This document shows positions 1 through 12,111 of a stretch of 64,000 nt of DNA, one piece after another. The number at the start of each line of letters is the position of its first letter. The stretch's first letter is position 1. The notes beneath the pieces were generated by a model that had not been told where the DNA came from, made no database searches, and saw only the letters and a program-made list of their open reading frames with translations. This DNA is from Benincasa hispida (Eukaryota > Streptophyta > Magnoliopsida > Cucurbitales > Cucurbitaceae), in assembly GCF_009727055.1 (NCBI RefSeq), contig NC_052355.1, positions 50,457,513-50,521,512 of the forward strand, given 5' to 3'. The translations under genes were made by a program, and so were the position numbers.

Positions 1-1681
1 CCCGGTTCGCCTGTTTGAACCGGAGACTCCTTGTCTTTGTAATAGTTAGTTTTCCTTTTTGTATTTTAAGGCAATTTTACCCGGTTCATCAACTTTTATT
101 GCTTATACATGTGATGTATGGTGCTTATATGCCAAAGTGTTTGTCATATAGTTAAAAACCCACCTTAGGTTGTGCAATTTGAACATGCATCATGTATTAT
201 AAATGTTATAATCTTGCAAGAAGAAATTACTTGAAAGCATGTGCATGCATCATGAAATATAAGAGTTATATTTTGCATGCATTGAGCATTATCATGCATC
301 ATCTTTTTATTATAAATGTTATAGTCTAAGGGTGAATGGAAGCATATTTTGCTTGTTTCCTTGTTGTTTTGTATAAGTGTTATATAAAAGAAATAGCAAT
401 GAATGGACAAGGCATTGAGCATGACACTTAGGCTGTTTATAAGAGTTATGAACGCCTTGCATGTGTTAGCTTAGCATTGTGGTTGTTTCCGTTTATAAGT
501 GTTATAAAGGAAATTAGATCTAAAATCAATAATTCAGAGTTGCATGCGAACTTAGGGTGAACTCAAGTTAGGGTTTTAAAATTGGATTGAGATAGACCTA
601 AGTTCAAATGGTTTTTAAATTTTTTAATCTAGATTAATTTTTCAAAATCGGTTTAATAGGATTAAATTGGTTGGAATAAAAGATTAAATTTGTTGTAAAC
701 CTATCTATAAGGGACCTTTTTTCTAAGGCGGATTCTGGCTAGGCTGGGGTTCTTAAGTTGACGGAAATGTAACACCCTTACTTAGGAACCTACCTGGAAA
801 GGTGAATTAGATAGATTTTCAACAAGCATACGACGTTTTAGTCAAAGATTCCATTAAAGAGTTTAATGGATGATGATCAAAAGTTGTTCAACTATCCAAG
901 GTAAATGTTACTCTTGGGAAAACTTAAAAGTCACTTAGTTAAAATCCTTAGTCGTGTTTTTTCTAAATAAGCTAAACCCTAGGTTATAAAATACTCAGTG
1001 GGAAGAGAAGGCGTATCAGATATGTCTATGATTCCATTCACATTTCTCCCTGTACGTTCACACCGTGAGATTCATGATTGGCCTCTAGATGCCCGGATGC
1101 ATCCCCCTTCATATGGTGTTTGCATGAGTCAATATAAAGGTGGACGGAGAGAGTATTTATAGTAAGTGGGTGAAGGGTATGTGTCGACATGTCCTATGGT
1201 CTCTGTCATTGGTTCACACCGTGAGATCATTCTGTACGCCCTCATGTCGCCTTCGAAACGACCCCCTTCGGATGGGTTTTGTGCAGTTGGTCAATATCAA
1301 GGTGAACTCCAGAAATGGATAGGGTCACTTTAGGTTTTGCCCCAATTGGATTTTTCCCTTTCGGATTGGCCTTTTGGGACGACCTATAGGGCTTAAAATG
1401 GTGGGTCACACTTACGGGAGATTGTTAAGTAAGTTAATGATCTCTTGGCCAAATCAATGATGGCTTGTCATTATAGGAACAAGAGTTGTTCTAATATTAA
1501 TGACTGGTTGAGAACTCCCAATTCAGAGGAAGGATAACTAACCTCCCTTCGGCGGCTTTTATTCTAAAACCTTATTGGATGTTGTTTTGTTTTACAACGA
1601 GTATTTGCTTAAAACCTAACGTAGGTCAATGCGTTTTTCTTTTCAGCAACTTGTTAGTATTTCTGTTTAAAGCTTTTAAAA
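1..1681 (+). mobile_element. Copia element A: non-coding internal leader
   Basis: This stretch runs into the decayed pol of element A. It resembles two other Copia leaders here: 42840-43457 on the plus strand and 45425-46080 read on the minus strand. Shared features are the CGGTTC-rich start, stretches around TGATGTATG, and a TCTAAGGC/GGTTCTTAAGTTG block. Almost all of gag is missing, since the PR-like reading frame starts straight after the leader. The 5' LTR and primer site lie beyond the window edge. No gene was found. Confidence 0.7.
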
Positions 1682-3593
1682 ATGACCGATTTTTTACAGT
1701 GGAAAGAATCGTGTGAAACGAATTTTGTGATAAACGACCTCCATCCCACTACTCTCCAAAAGAGGAGACAAGACAATAAATATGATTTATTGGTCTTGGA
1801 GACATGTCTGGTAGAGAATGATGATTCTGCCTGGATCCTTGATTCAGGTGCTACCAATCATGTCAGTTCCTCTTACCAAGGATTTAGTTCCTGGCAAACG
1901 TTGCCACAGAGAAAGATAACTCTTCGAGTCGGTGCTAGTAAGGTTGTTTCAGCTGTTGCTGTAGGCAGGCTAAAGTTATTTGTTGACAAGAAACGTTATC
2001 TGTAACTGGATAATGTTTTTGTAGTTCCTCATATCAAGAGGAACTTAATCTCGATTTCTTGTCTCATTGAACAAGGCTATACCGTCTCTTTTTCTGAGAA
2101 TAAAGTGTTTATTTTCAAGAATGGAATGAAAATTGGTTATGGTTCAATGGAAAATAACTTATATGTACTAAGGTCGTTAGTCATAAAAGCCTTGTTTAAC
2201 ACTGAAATGTTCAGTATGACAACAACAGATAAAAGACCAAAAGTTTCTCCAAAAGAGAACGCCCATCTTTGCCATTTTAGGTTAGGTCACATCAAACTCA
2301 ATAGGATTGAGAAGTTGGTGAAAAGTAGACTTCTAAAGAGTTTAGAAAAAAACTCCTTGCCGGTATGTGAATCATGCCTCGAAGGTAAGATGACCAAACG
2401 ACCTTTTACTAGAAATGGTTACAGAGCCAGGGAAGCCTTGGAGCTTGTACATTCAAACCTCTATAGTTCGATGAATATTAGAGCTCGAGGTGGGTATGAA
2501 TATTTCATCTCTTTCATAGATGATTATTCAAGGTTTGGGTATCTCTTCCTAATGCAACATAAGTTTGAAGCCCTTGACAAGTTCAAGGAGTATAAGGCTG
2601 AAGTTGAAAACTTGTTAGGTAAGAAGATAAAAACACTACGATCTGATCGTGGTGGAGAGTATATGGACCTCCAATTCCAAAACTATATGATAGAACATGG
2701 GATTGCATCCCAACTCTCGGCCCTTGGTACACCTCAGCAAAATAGTGTATCAGAAAGGAGAAACAAAACCTTGTTGGATATGGTTCGATCTATGATGAGT
2801 TATGCTCATCTTCCAGACTCATTTTGGGGTTATGCAGTGCAGACTACATGTTATATCCTGAACAACGTTCCCTCGAAAAGTGTTTTTGAAACATCTTTTG
2901 AGTTATGAAGAGGCCGTAAAGGTAGTTTACGCCACTTCAGGATTTAGGGCTGTCCGACACATGTGCTAACGACTAACCCAAAGAAGTTGGAACCGCGTTC
3001 GAAGGTTTGCCTCTTTGTGGGCTACTCCAAGGAAACGAGAGAATGATACTTCTATGATCCAAGTGAGAACAAAATGTTTGTTTCCACTAATGCTATCTTC
3101 TTGGAAGAAGATCACATGAGGGATCATAAGCCACGAAGTAAGCTCATTTTACGTGAGATCTCAAGTGAGACTGAGACTGCTGAGGGTTCAACAAGAGTTG
3201 TTGAACTGACCGACAGATCAACGAGAGTTGTTAAGGTCGAAACGTCTAGTCAACCAGCTCAAGAGTTGAGACGCCTTGATGTAGTGGGAGGGTTATGAAC
3301 CCACCAGATCGCTACATGGGTTTGATTGAAGCCAATAACGTCATTACGAATGATGGGATCGAGGATCCGTTGTCTTTTAAGAAAGTGATGGACGATTTGA
3401 TCACTGGACGACAGTCAAGATGTTCCTTAAGTATCTTCAAAGAACGAGGGACTACATACTTGTGTCTAAAGCTAAGGATCTGATCCTTATGGGATACAAC
3501 GTTGCTGATCCCTTTACAAAGGCCCTCACGACTAAAGTGTTCGAGGCTCACCTAGAGAGTCTGGGTCTGCGGGACATGCGGCATCTTGTCTAA
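1682..3593 (+). pseudogene. Copia pol pseudogene (element A; PR-IN, RT/RNase H mostly deleted)
   Basis: The order is aspartic protease (WILDSGATNH near 1830-1860), a stop codon after codon 107, the GAG-pre-integrase zinc region (HLCHFRLGH then CESCLEGKM), the integrase core, a stop near 2906, and then fragments. In the integrase triad the first Asp is Asn (LVHSNLYSSM), while RSDRGGEYM and the Glu in SERRN remain. Comparison with element B shows two internal deletions. One near 3395 joins the start of RT to the RNase H region (FLKYLQRTRDY-like, frameshifted). One near 3500 joins LILMGY to ADPFTKALTTKVFEAHL. The catalytic RT and most of RNase H are gone, so the element cannot be autonomous. Assignment to Ty1/copia rests on the PR-IN-RT-RH order. 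Confidence 0.9.
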
Positions 3594-3666
3594 GGCAAGT
3601 GGGATATGATACTGGGGTATGCCCTAGTTTATTGTATTGTACATTAGTCTCTCGAGTCATTAGGAC

Positions 3667-3677
3667 AAGTGGGAGAT
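3667..3677 (+). other. Polypurine tract of Copia element A
   Basis: AAGTGGGAGAT lies directly before TGTTGGG, the LTR start. Element B has the same arrangement (AAGTGGGAGTAT before TGTTGGG at 54221). The tract would prime plus-strand cDNA synthesis. Confidence 0.8.
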
Positions 3678-5818
3678 TGTTGGGATTGGTGTCCTAATTC
3701 TCCCGGAGTCTCGTTGTATTGTAAAGATACACATTGTTCAATGAATAAAATAAGTGTTATTTAATTCTGGAATTTACTCATATTCAATAAACAAAGCTCC
3801 TTGGTTATCTTATGTGAACATAAGCATGTATATGTGATATACAAGTGGATCATGCCTTAAGTGATAACCTAAATCGGTCTGTAGTATAAGGATTAAGGTG
3901 GGATACCTGATCCTGGTGACACTACGAATACGGCCCGCTTTGTAGAGTTTGCAAGTATTGTAAACTACTATAGATGGTAGATCCTGACCATTCATGTGGA
4001 GACGTGGAGCGGGGGTGTCCTAAAGAGTTTGTATAAGACCTGGACCACGAGATGACTAGACTCTGTATATAACACCATTGATACTAGAGACTTGCATCTC
4101 ACCTAAACGACCATAGGTGACACAACCTCAATCCTGAGTGTTTTGGGAATTCCTGCCGTTGAGGGCGGTCCTTTGATTAGTATGGGTGAGAGTGGCTAGA
4201 TTGCCAACTTAACATGCCTACCTTTTTGGGGACTTATTTGATCTGGGAGCTGGGAACTCAATCCACAAGATGGAATTCACTCCTTCCCAAAGTAGGGATA
4301 AGTAGAAAGATTGCTCCCTTAAAGGCTGATTTTGGGGCTTAAACATAGTGGCCACAGCTTCTTTTTGGAAGAGAAGACTCAGACATAGTAGGACTATGAC
4401 TTATGTTCATTAGAGGGATCAGTGGTACTTAAGGAGACAGATATAACTACAAGGGCATAACGGTTGCTGCGCTGCTGATTGGTTAAGATGGACACATGAT
4501 ATATCTGTAGTAAGGAGAGTTCAACTGTCGGTCTTTAGTGGAGTATCTGGCAGTTAATGGATGGTAGATTCTGTGACTAAAAAGTTTAGTCAGTTATTCA
4601 CGTACTGTTGGAGCTTCGGAGCTACAGGTCCATGAGGTCCCCTTGGTAGCTTGGATTTTGTTGAGGATCGGTTCTTGGTGTTGATTTGAAATGTTCAAAT
4701 TGACAAGAAGTATTTTGATTATATATGATATAATCGGTATGATGTATAAGATACATCTAGTGTAGGATTGATGTAAATGAGATTTACATTAAGTACCATG
4801 GAATAGACAAAGAACTATGGTTTATATATTTCATGAGATGAAATATTAAAACTATAGGTTATAAATATAGTATGATAAGTTGGTTATCATTTATATTTAT
4901 AATAATATTAATTATCCAATAATTAATACTTTTTCTTTTAAATAACCAAAGTAGTGGGTGGTTATTGGATCATGGTAACCGTGAGTTTAAAAGGAAAGTG
5001 GTTTACTATTTTGAAAAGAAGTTTTACAAAAGTTTGAAAAGGATTTTGAGTTTTCTCTCCGCGCAAAGAAACTCACGAAGTCATCAAGTAAATTCAAATT
5101 TACTAAACGATGGCTGGGCGAGCTAAACGATCGTGCAGTATTTACCAAACAATCACATAGCTTTACTAGACGAACGTTGGCCCAAGGTAAACGATCGTGT
5201 AGTGTCTATAGGCGACAGACCGAGCTAAACGATCGAATAGCTTTTGCTAGACGATCGTATGGCTTTATCTAAACGATTGAGCATCGACCTATATGATAGA
5301 TCTTAGCTATTCTCCTACTTGCCCAGTCGTGTACGAGATCGTTGTTTCCTCCCTTTGTCTGCCTCATACCAAGTTCAAACAGAGCCCACCCTTTGGATTC
5401 TCACACCGAGAATACCATGGTCGCCTTGTTGGTGGTGTCAAACTCAACTCGCCACCGTCGAGGTTTTCTGGAGGCCATTTGTGGTGCTGTGGAGGAGTTT
5501 GTGTTACGAAGGAGATCGTGTCCGAGGAGTTCGTTGAGGACAAGTGCGAAGTGTTCGTGCTGTGTTCCTGCGGTGTTGGGGTCATTTAGATCGAGTGTTT
5601 ATGGTCGCTGTTGTTCGAGCGGTTGCGTAACGAATCGTGGAGACGCTTCTGCCTATGTGCGTAGAGTTTTACTCTCTGTTCCTTTGTATTTTACATGCTG
5701 TAATTTTTGTATGAATCGCATAACCATTTGTTTGAAGTCGATTGTAAATGATTTGTTGATTCATGATTGTAATTTGGAATTCCGCTGCTCATGGGAATAT
5801 CGTTTACAATTTCCTTCA
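3678..5818 (+). mobile_element. Copia 3' LTR, family 1 (element A)
   Basis: The LTR begins TGTTGGGATTGG right after the polypurine tract and probably ends ...TTTCCTTCA, about 2.14 kb. It is collinear with LTR K (26253) and the inverted LTR G (12112-14191). Shared blocks include the ATCATGCCTTAAGTGATAACC-like region near 3850, GATGGAATTCACTCC near 4270 and ATTAGAGGGATCAGTGGTA near 4410. The part at 5098-5285 carries an array of ACGATCG palindromic repeats (separate entry). The long open frames at 5293-5878 sit inside this LTR and are not genes. The end position is less certain than the start. Confidence 0.82.
5098..5285 (+). repeat. ACGATCG palindromic repeat array 1 (in family 1 LTR)
   Basis: About eight copies of a unit near GCTAAACGATCGTGTAGC, spaced roughly 18-30 bp apart. 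Examples are AGCTAAACGATCGTGCAGT, GGTAAACGATCGTGTAGTG, AGCTAAACGATCGAATAGCT and GCTAGACGATCGTATGGCT. Each unit is close to its own reverse complement. The array lies in the 3' part of LTR A. Confidence 0.85.
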
Positions 5819-5847
5819 ATTGGTTCTTTGAAAAAAGTGGTTACTAA

Positions 5848-6486
5848 TATGTTGAAGATACATTTTCTTTTTCTTTAAATAAAAAATCTAGGATGTAGAT
5901 AAATTTAGCATACAAGTTAATAACAATAGCACAAAATAGAATACAAACACTTAAATACAATACAAAAAAAGCAACATCTAAGATGTTGAATTACAATAAT
6001 TAATAAAATACAATAGAAAAGTGACTCATATTGCAAAGAAGAAGAAGAAGAAGATTAAAGGGAGAAGTATGAAGATAAACGAAGAACTTATTGTTGAAGA
6101 TATCCAAATTGTTTATATTTTGGTGGACTTTGTGGGGACTTAAATGTGAAGATGAAGATTAGATGATTCTAGTTTAGGGTTTGGTCCGTTATTTATTTAT
6201 TTTTCTTTTAGTTTTGGACTCGAGTAGTGAGCTTTTTAAATAGGTTGCCTAATTTTAGATTGGGAAAGATTAGATGAGTTACTTGTCTTTTTTTTAAAAA
6301 AAAAAAGTACGCATAGAAATAGATACGTCAAATCGCGTGTCACATACGTATCTAGAAAGTATCTGGAAATATAGATACGTCAAATCGCGTGTTAGATACG
6401 TATCTAGGAAGTATCTAGAAGAATCAGTATCTGATATGTGTCTGATACTGATTCTTTGCCTCACATGAAGTATTTGTGTTTCATAG
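5848..6486 (-). mobile_element. Truncated TIR DNA transposon, GTATC family (copy 2)
   Basis: Read on the minus strand this matches 44692-45260 of the intact copy over most of its length, including the GAAGAAGAAGAAG tract near 6040 and the many GATACGTATC-type motifs at 6310-6460. Its outer end reads TTTGTGTTTCATAG, the same terminal inverted repeat as the intact copy (CTATGAAGCACA, one base changed). The other end is missing and the match stops near 5848, about 30 bp from the end of LTR A. No transposase is encoded. Confidence 0.8.
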
Positions 6487-6791
6487 GTTATCACATTCTC
6501 TTTTAGATTAAGAGGCTAATCTGGGAGAGGGGTGTGACATTAGAAGTGACCAATCAAGTTTAAAGGGGTGTTGGGAATATGAAAGTTTTCATTATTACGA
6601 GATCATGAAAGTTTTAGCATTAAACTTGATTTGTAATTTTTTGTTTTTTCTTAACCAATAGTGTCCATTTAGTTCTTTGAGAGTTTTGTTTAAGTGAGAA
6701 GTTATTATGGGCATTCAGTATTATTTATGGTTTCTTAACTATTATGATTCGTGGTTAGAAAGTATCACTTTCTCCCCCACATTTATATCAT
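6487..6791. other. Intergenic spacer, nothing recognised
   Basis: AT-rich sequence between the transposon copy and the last exon of the small gene. No repeat match or ORF was seen. It would contain the 3' end of the gene at 6792-7630. Confidence 0.5.
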
Positions 6792-7630
6792 TCACACCTT
6801 TTTCTCTTCTAACACATCAATCATCTTTGCTTGGCTATGTTGTAAATGAGTGAAATTATCCCTTTATATAAAAACCCAAAAAACACTTCTGAAAGGAAGA
6901 AATAGAATAAATACATTTATACATACTATACTATTCATGTACTTTTTAAAATTCAAGGCACCTAGAACTTCATGCATAAATTCAAGCATATATGTACCAT
7001 AAATCTAATTAATTAATTTCTAACATACTATGCCTGAAAAGAATAAACTTAGACGATGTGAATAAATACTGTTTCATTAAAAAAACTAACCTTTGTGAAC
7101 GTGATAGAGAGTCAACATTATGTTGAATCATCTCTTGTGCACCATTTCTTGGCTGAAAAAACAATGGATTAGATGTCAATTTTTTTTCACAGACGTCGAA
7201 AGCCTAATGAAATTAAAAAATGTAAAAGAAAAGTACTAGATAACGGCTCATAGGCTCGAAGTTTGGCCATATTTCAGTAAAAAAATGCTTATGTTTTTCA
7301 ATAGGATCCTCATAGGTGGTGCAAAATCTAACCTCACTTACTTTTGAACAAGAAACATCGGAGGGATCATAGCTGGAAAGATAAAATAAAATGTATAAGT
7401 GGTGAAATTCACCCAACTTAGCCAATGAAACAAAATATTACTTGGGAAAAAAAAACACAAATATATATCAATTAAAAAAGGAAAAAAAAAAAAAAAGAAA
7501 AAAAACCCTACCCAGTTGGAGCAGGAAATGCACCAGAACGACTTCTCTTATGTTGAACCTTTTCAGCTTCATCGGAAGAGGCTTTCTTCTTCTTGTTTTC
7601 GTTTGCGGCGGAGACGCTGCTTGGATCCAT
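6792..7630 (-). CDS. Putative small four-exon gene, about 84 aa, function unknown
   Basis: Inferred exons on the minus strand are 7630-7512, 7372-7342, 7152-7091 and 6834-6792. Every intron starts GT and ends AG, donors include GTAAGT and acceptors TTTCCAG and TTTTTTCAG, and the phases agree throughout (2, 0, 2). The product starts MDPSSVSAANENKKKKASSD, has a basic patch KVQHKRSRSGAF (a possible nuclear localisation signal), then YDPSDVSCSK, then PRNGAQEMIQHNVDSLSRSQ, and ends MIDVLEEKKV. I do not recognise the family. The last acceptor (ACAACATAG) is weak, so the C-terminus is the least certain part. A telo-box-like AACCCTAA lies 34 bp upstream of the ATG. It could be a conserved small nuclear protein or a decayed gene. 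Confidence 0.5.
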
Positions 7631-7663
7631 CGAATTCTCTGAGACGTCGAGGCGATCTTCGAG

Positions 7664-7671
7664 TTAGGGTT
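7664..7671 (-). promoter_or_regulatory. Telo-box-like motif upstream of the small gene
   Basis: AACCCTAA on the minus strand, 34 bp upstream of the proposed ATG at 7630. Telo-boxes are known in plant promoters and leaders of growth-linked genes. A single 8-mer is weak evidence. Confidence 0.3.
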
Positions 7672-8994
7672 ACATGATGCAGATCGTCCATCTGGAAAAT
7701 ACTATGTTGATGAAAAGAGAGTTCAGAACAAATGATAGAGAAGTTTCTTAGTAGTTCAACTGTATTGTGTTCCGACTGATAATAACATTGTCCTTCTTTT
7801 TCCACTTTTTTTTAACTGAAAAACAGCACTGTTCTAAGCTGTCAATATATCCAATTAACTGTATTGATTTTGTAATTTTTTTTTTTTTTTTTTATTGGGT
7901 TTCACATTGATTTTGGAACTCGAAAATTAAGAACCATTTTTCTTGTCTCCTTTTAATGAATATTGTAAGCGCTTATTTTAATAATTTCCTCATACTCTAT
8001 TTACTTTTCATCCATCCAAGATCGAATAACCCGAAAAATAAGTATAATAATATATTAAACTTTAGTTTATTTGTCTTGTTATTTTAAAAAAATTATAAAC
8101 ACTGTACTATAATTGCATTTTTTTTTTCTTTATAGTTGTGTTAACTTCAGAAAATTGTATTAAAAGTTGTGTTACTTTTATTCAAGTTCTAAGCTTTCAT
8201 TTTGTTTAGGGCTTCATTTATGCACTGATTTGTGACATGTTTGATTTTGTTGAATTTGGGAAATTTTCATTTTACTTCAGTTTTTTTGTCCACTAAATGC
8301 TGAACTAAACAAAAATTATATAACGAACAGAATGAACTAACAAATTTAGCAATCTGTTTTTACGTTTATATAAGGACAAATTTTAATTCTCAACTAAAAG
8401 TTTAAGGTTAAAATGGCAACCATAACTATAGTTTAGTGGTGATTTATTTAAGTTTTCGCTTTTCTTAATTTATTATGACGATACATAAATATACATGTAG
8501 CAAAACGTGCATCAAATTATGGGCAAAAGAATTATGCTGGCTAAGTATAAAATTATATGAATCAAGTTTGGTTCATAAGCAACATAAAAATATTTTTAAA
8601 TATAAAAGAACATTTAAAAACATTTACATAATTGTAAATATTTTTGAGATTTTTCTATTTATAAAAATTCCCCACGTAAAAAATGTACCAACTTTCTCAA
8701 ATTTTCCACAATTAATTAAATTTCATGGAAATTGCTTAATAAATTAAGAATTCAAGAATTTTGTTCATATAATATATCCTTCTGTTGGGTTTAAAGCATG
8801 ATGAGAGTGATATGAATGTGTCAACCTAGTTCAGATGTCTCGGTACAGTTACTAACCCTTCTTCCTCTCTAATATATTTTGTGTAAAAAAATTTATGAAA
8901 TATGTACTCAAATTATGAAAAAGTTCTTTTTTAAAAAATAATGGTTATTATATTATATTATATTTTTCTATGTTCTTATTTTACTATTAAATAA
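7672..8994. other. AT-rich intergenic region
   Basis: Contains a long T tract near 7877-7895 and several short poly-A/T runs. No coding, RNA or repeat feature could be supported. The 90-codon frame at 8475-8747 has low-complexity composition and no recognisable domain. Confidence 0.5.
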
Positions 8995-9223
8995 ATATTG
9001 TGGTATATTTTAAATTCTAAAATAGATGTTTCAATCAAATGAGAAATTTAGACGAATCATAAGTTGTCACGTCATTACAACAAAAAACTCAAGCTTATTG
9101 TTTGGACCGAGTCGTATAATTAAAATCGCTCAGACCCAACCCAATTCAAGCTAATGGTAAAAATTTAGGCCCAAGCCCAATTTTTTAGCCCAAAGCCCAT
9201 ATAAGGCCCATAAAGAACCTCTA

Positions 9224-9237
9224 TAAATAGAGGCCTT
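9224..9237 (+). promoter_or_regulatory. TATA region, first U3 copy of element L
   Basis: CTATAAATAGAGGC is a strong plant TATA context. It is repeated as TTATAAATAGAGGT near 9498-9511 in the second tandem copy, giving two potential start regions about 275 bp apart. Confidence 0.5.
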
Positions 9238-9544
9238 ACCCATTCATTTTAAAATATTGCGGTATATTTTAAATTGTAAAATACATATTTATGTTGAATT
9301 CAAATTTCGCCGAATCACAAGTTGCCACGTCATTACACAAAAGCCTAAGCTTATTTTGAAAATTATAAATTAGGTCGGGTCGTGTAAATAAAATCACTCG
9401 GGTCCATCAATTCAAATTGATGGTAAAAATTTCGGTTGAAGCCTAATTTTTTTATCCAAATTGGGCCCAAGCCCATGTAAGGCCTATGAAAAATCTTTAT
9501 AAATAGAGGTCTTACCTCTTCATTTTACGAGGGAGATTGGAAGC

Positions 9545-9840
9545 TTTAAAGATAGGAGGCTCTGAAGATTAGAAGCTCTGTAAATATTGAAGTTTTGAAG
9601 AATTGAAGATCGAGGCTCCAAAGCTTTCAAGTTCTGAAGATTGAAGCTCCAAAGTTCTCAAGCTCCAAAGATCGAAGCTCCCAAGCTTTCAACTTCTAAG
9701 ACTGAAGCTTCCAATTTTTCAAGCTCCAAAGTTTAATGCTCCCAAGTTCTCAAGCTCCCAAGTTTGAAGCTCCCAGTGTTCTCAAGTTCCAAAGTCTGAA
9801 GCTCTCAAGCTTAAAGACTAGAAGATTGAAGTTCTAAAGG
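9545..9840 (+). repeat. Minisatellite, GAAGCTCCAAAG-type
   Basis: About 15 imperfect units of roughly 15-20 bp built on GAAGCTCCAAAGTTCTCAA, with variants such as GAAGCTCCCAAGCTTTCAA. It lies within the LTR of element L, downstream of the TATA region, so it would be transcribed. Confidence 0.8.
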
Positions 9841-9879
9841 TTGATCCAAGACAATAAATAAGCTAGAGGCTGATCCAAA

Positions 9880-10045
9880 CTAATCAACAACATCAACAAG
9901 TCCAAAGAAGATCAACAAGCCCGGTCGATCCTTCAAGAAGATCAATAAGCCTAAAGGTCGATCTTCTAAGAAGATCAACAAGCCCAAAGGTCGATCCTTC
10001 AAGAGCATCACCAAGCCCAAAGGTCGATCATCTAAGTAGATCAAT
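9880..10045 (+). repeat. Tandem repeat, GATCAACAAGCCCAAAGGTC-type
   Basis: Four to five units of roughly 35-40 bp with core AGATCAACAAGCCCAAAGGT followed by CGATCCTTCAAGA or a close variant. It lies in the LTR of element L. Confidence 0.8.
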
Positions 10046-12111
10046 TAGCTTAACATTAGAGTTTACTTTTTCGAGAGAAACCTTTAAAGGGTTATGTATT
10101 AGAAATTGTACTCACTATACTGAAACTAATACAAATACAAAGTTTGAATTCCACGAATTAAATTTCTCAAGAAATCTGGTGTGAACAGAATTCGCACACT
10201 TAGTGGGTGTTGGGTTTTATGTCCTAAAACTCGTGGTTTGTAAAGAATAAACTTATTCTATTATCAATAAAGATGTTATTGAGGTTTTATTCAATAAATT
10301 TGTTATTGAATGTATGAATTGCTCATTTCATTTTAGAAAGAACCCAAATCCATTAAACTAAAGATCCATGATTATTAGATGAATATTTGATTTTATGTGG
10401 CAACATAAGGGTGGATCAAGTTCAGTAAATAGCCAAAATGGTCTATAGTATACAAATAAGTCTGGGTACCTTATTCTGGTAACACTATCGGATGCGGCCC
10501 ACTTTGTAGTTGTTACAATTTGTTGTAAAGTGCTAAAAACGAAGTGATCCTGATTTGTTCATGTATTAACATGAGGAGCGGGAGCATTCTATGCAATGAG
10601 TTTGCATAAGGCCGGACCAAGAAATAAGTCATTCTTACTTTATAACGTTATTTACTGTTTAAGACTGGCTATTTCAAAGCGATGACCTAGGTAACTTGAC
10701 CTTAATCCTAAGCTAACTATGAACTCCTATTTATTCGGGATTATCCTTAGATTTTCATGGGTGAGAGTTGGCTCAACAACGCCGGCTCAATAAGCCTCCC
10801 ATTTCAGGGGTAAGACCAGGTAGATAGCTAGGGACATAGGGTGCAAAACAGAATTCGCTCCTACCCACTTTTAGGGATAGTACAGAGGTTGTTCCCTTAA
10901 GTGCCGACTCCAGGTCTAGAACAAGGGGTCCCACACTCTCATTAGCCCGAGATGGACTTGGTTTATTGATTGGATCAAAAACCAATTGTTCATTAGAGGA
11001 TCAGTGGGACTTAGGGAGAAAAATGTAATCTTGGGGGTAAAACAACTTTTAACCCAGCTGTTATTACGAACAACCTATGAAAGGTTAACTTACTAATCAT
11101 GGTTATATCGAGTGGACACAATATATCTACACTGAAAGTAGTGCAACTACTGGGCTTTAGTGGAGTGATCCGGTAGTTAATGAATGGTGGTTAATTAGGT
11201 TAAAGAGTTTAGCCAGTTAATCTCGGATCATCGAAACCCATAATTTGTAGGTCCATGAGGTCCCCCTACTAGCTCATATCATACTAAACTTTAGAATAGT
11301 GTGACGAAAAAATTTGAAGTGTTCAAATTTAGTTTTTGGAGCAAAGCATTAAATATATACGATATATCTAACCTAATGTTTAATTGTGAATTAAATATAA
11401 AGAAAGAGAAAATAGGAGATATTTAAATAAGATTTAAATATCAAGACTATGAATAGGGATTCACAATTGAGATTAGTATTAGATTTAATATTAAATTAAA
11501 TTGTTTAATTAATTATTTAATATTAATTTAATTTTAAAAATAACTATTAGAATTAATTTTGATATTAAATGAAATTGGTCAAAATTGCATTAAAAGTCAA
11601 AATTGTTGACTAGATAAAAAATGCAATGAATGTCAAAATGTTGACTTTTGACATTGAAAGTCAAAAAGTCAAATTTGTTGACTTTGGATTTTGAGAGTCA
11701 AATTTTGACATTTGACCACGTTAGTGGAAAGATCCAACAAGTGTGAGTGAGAAATGCCAACATTTGCATTGCTAAGTGTTGTCTTCAATTGAAAACACTT
11801 GTCCCACTAATCCCATTTTGAGTTAGTGGATTTTTTAGTGTCAAATTCTTATCAAACTCAAAGTTGCATGTTTTGCATGAAATGGTCTTTAAAAAAAAGA
11901 TATTTTTGAATTTTAATCTTCTTGGCTTAGTGAGATTTTATGAGATTATTTGATAATCTCAACCCTTATTTTTTTTTTTAAATAATTAGTCTTTTCCTCT
12001 CCAAATTAGTTACTCACCGGATCCCACCATCCAATTCTAAGGTTGGAGAATAGTCGGGAAGACTCTCGTGGTGGTCTATGAACCATTTGTGAGGAGATTA
12101 GAGCTGATTTG

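Larger units (their letters stand above)
8995..10202 (+). mobile_element. Ty3/gypsy-type LTR (element L)
   Basis: Joined to the gag remnant at 14343 once the nested solo LTR F is removed. It holds a directly duplicated promoter-like block (8995-9252 and 9253-9530). Each copy has a conserved TTGTCACGTCATTACA-type segment, GGGCCCAAGCCCA-type segments and a TATAAATAGAGG TATA region followed by CTTACC(C/T)(A/C)TTCATTTTA. Downstream are two minisatellites (9545-9840 and 9880-10045). The end lies somewhere near GAATTCGCACA (10185-10196), and I could not fix a primer site. Classification follows from the gag remnant. Confidence 0.6.

Noticed and set aside
5293..5878. Overlapping ORFs up to 178 codons
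   Set aside because: They lie inside the Copia LTR A, in three frames at once, and show no domain.
7213..7425. 70-codon minus-strand ORF as a stand-alone gene
   Set aside because: The spliced model uses only 31 bp of it with consistent phases; the rest reads through intron.
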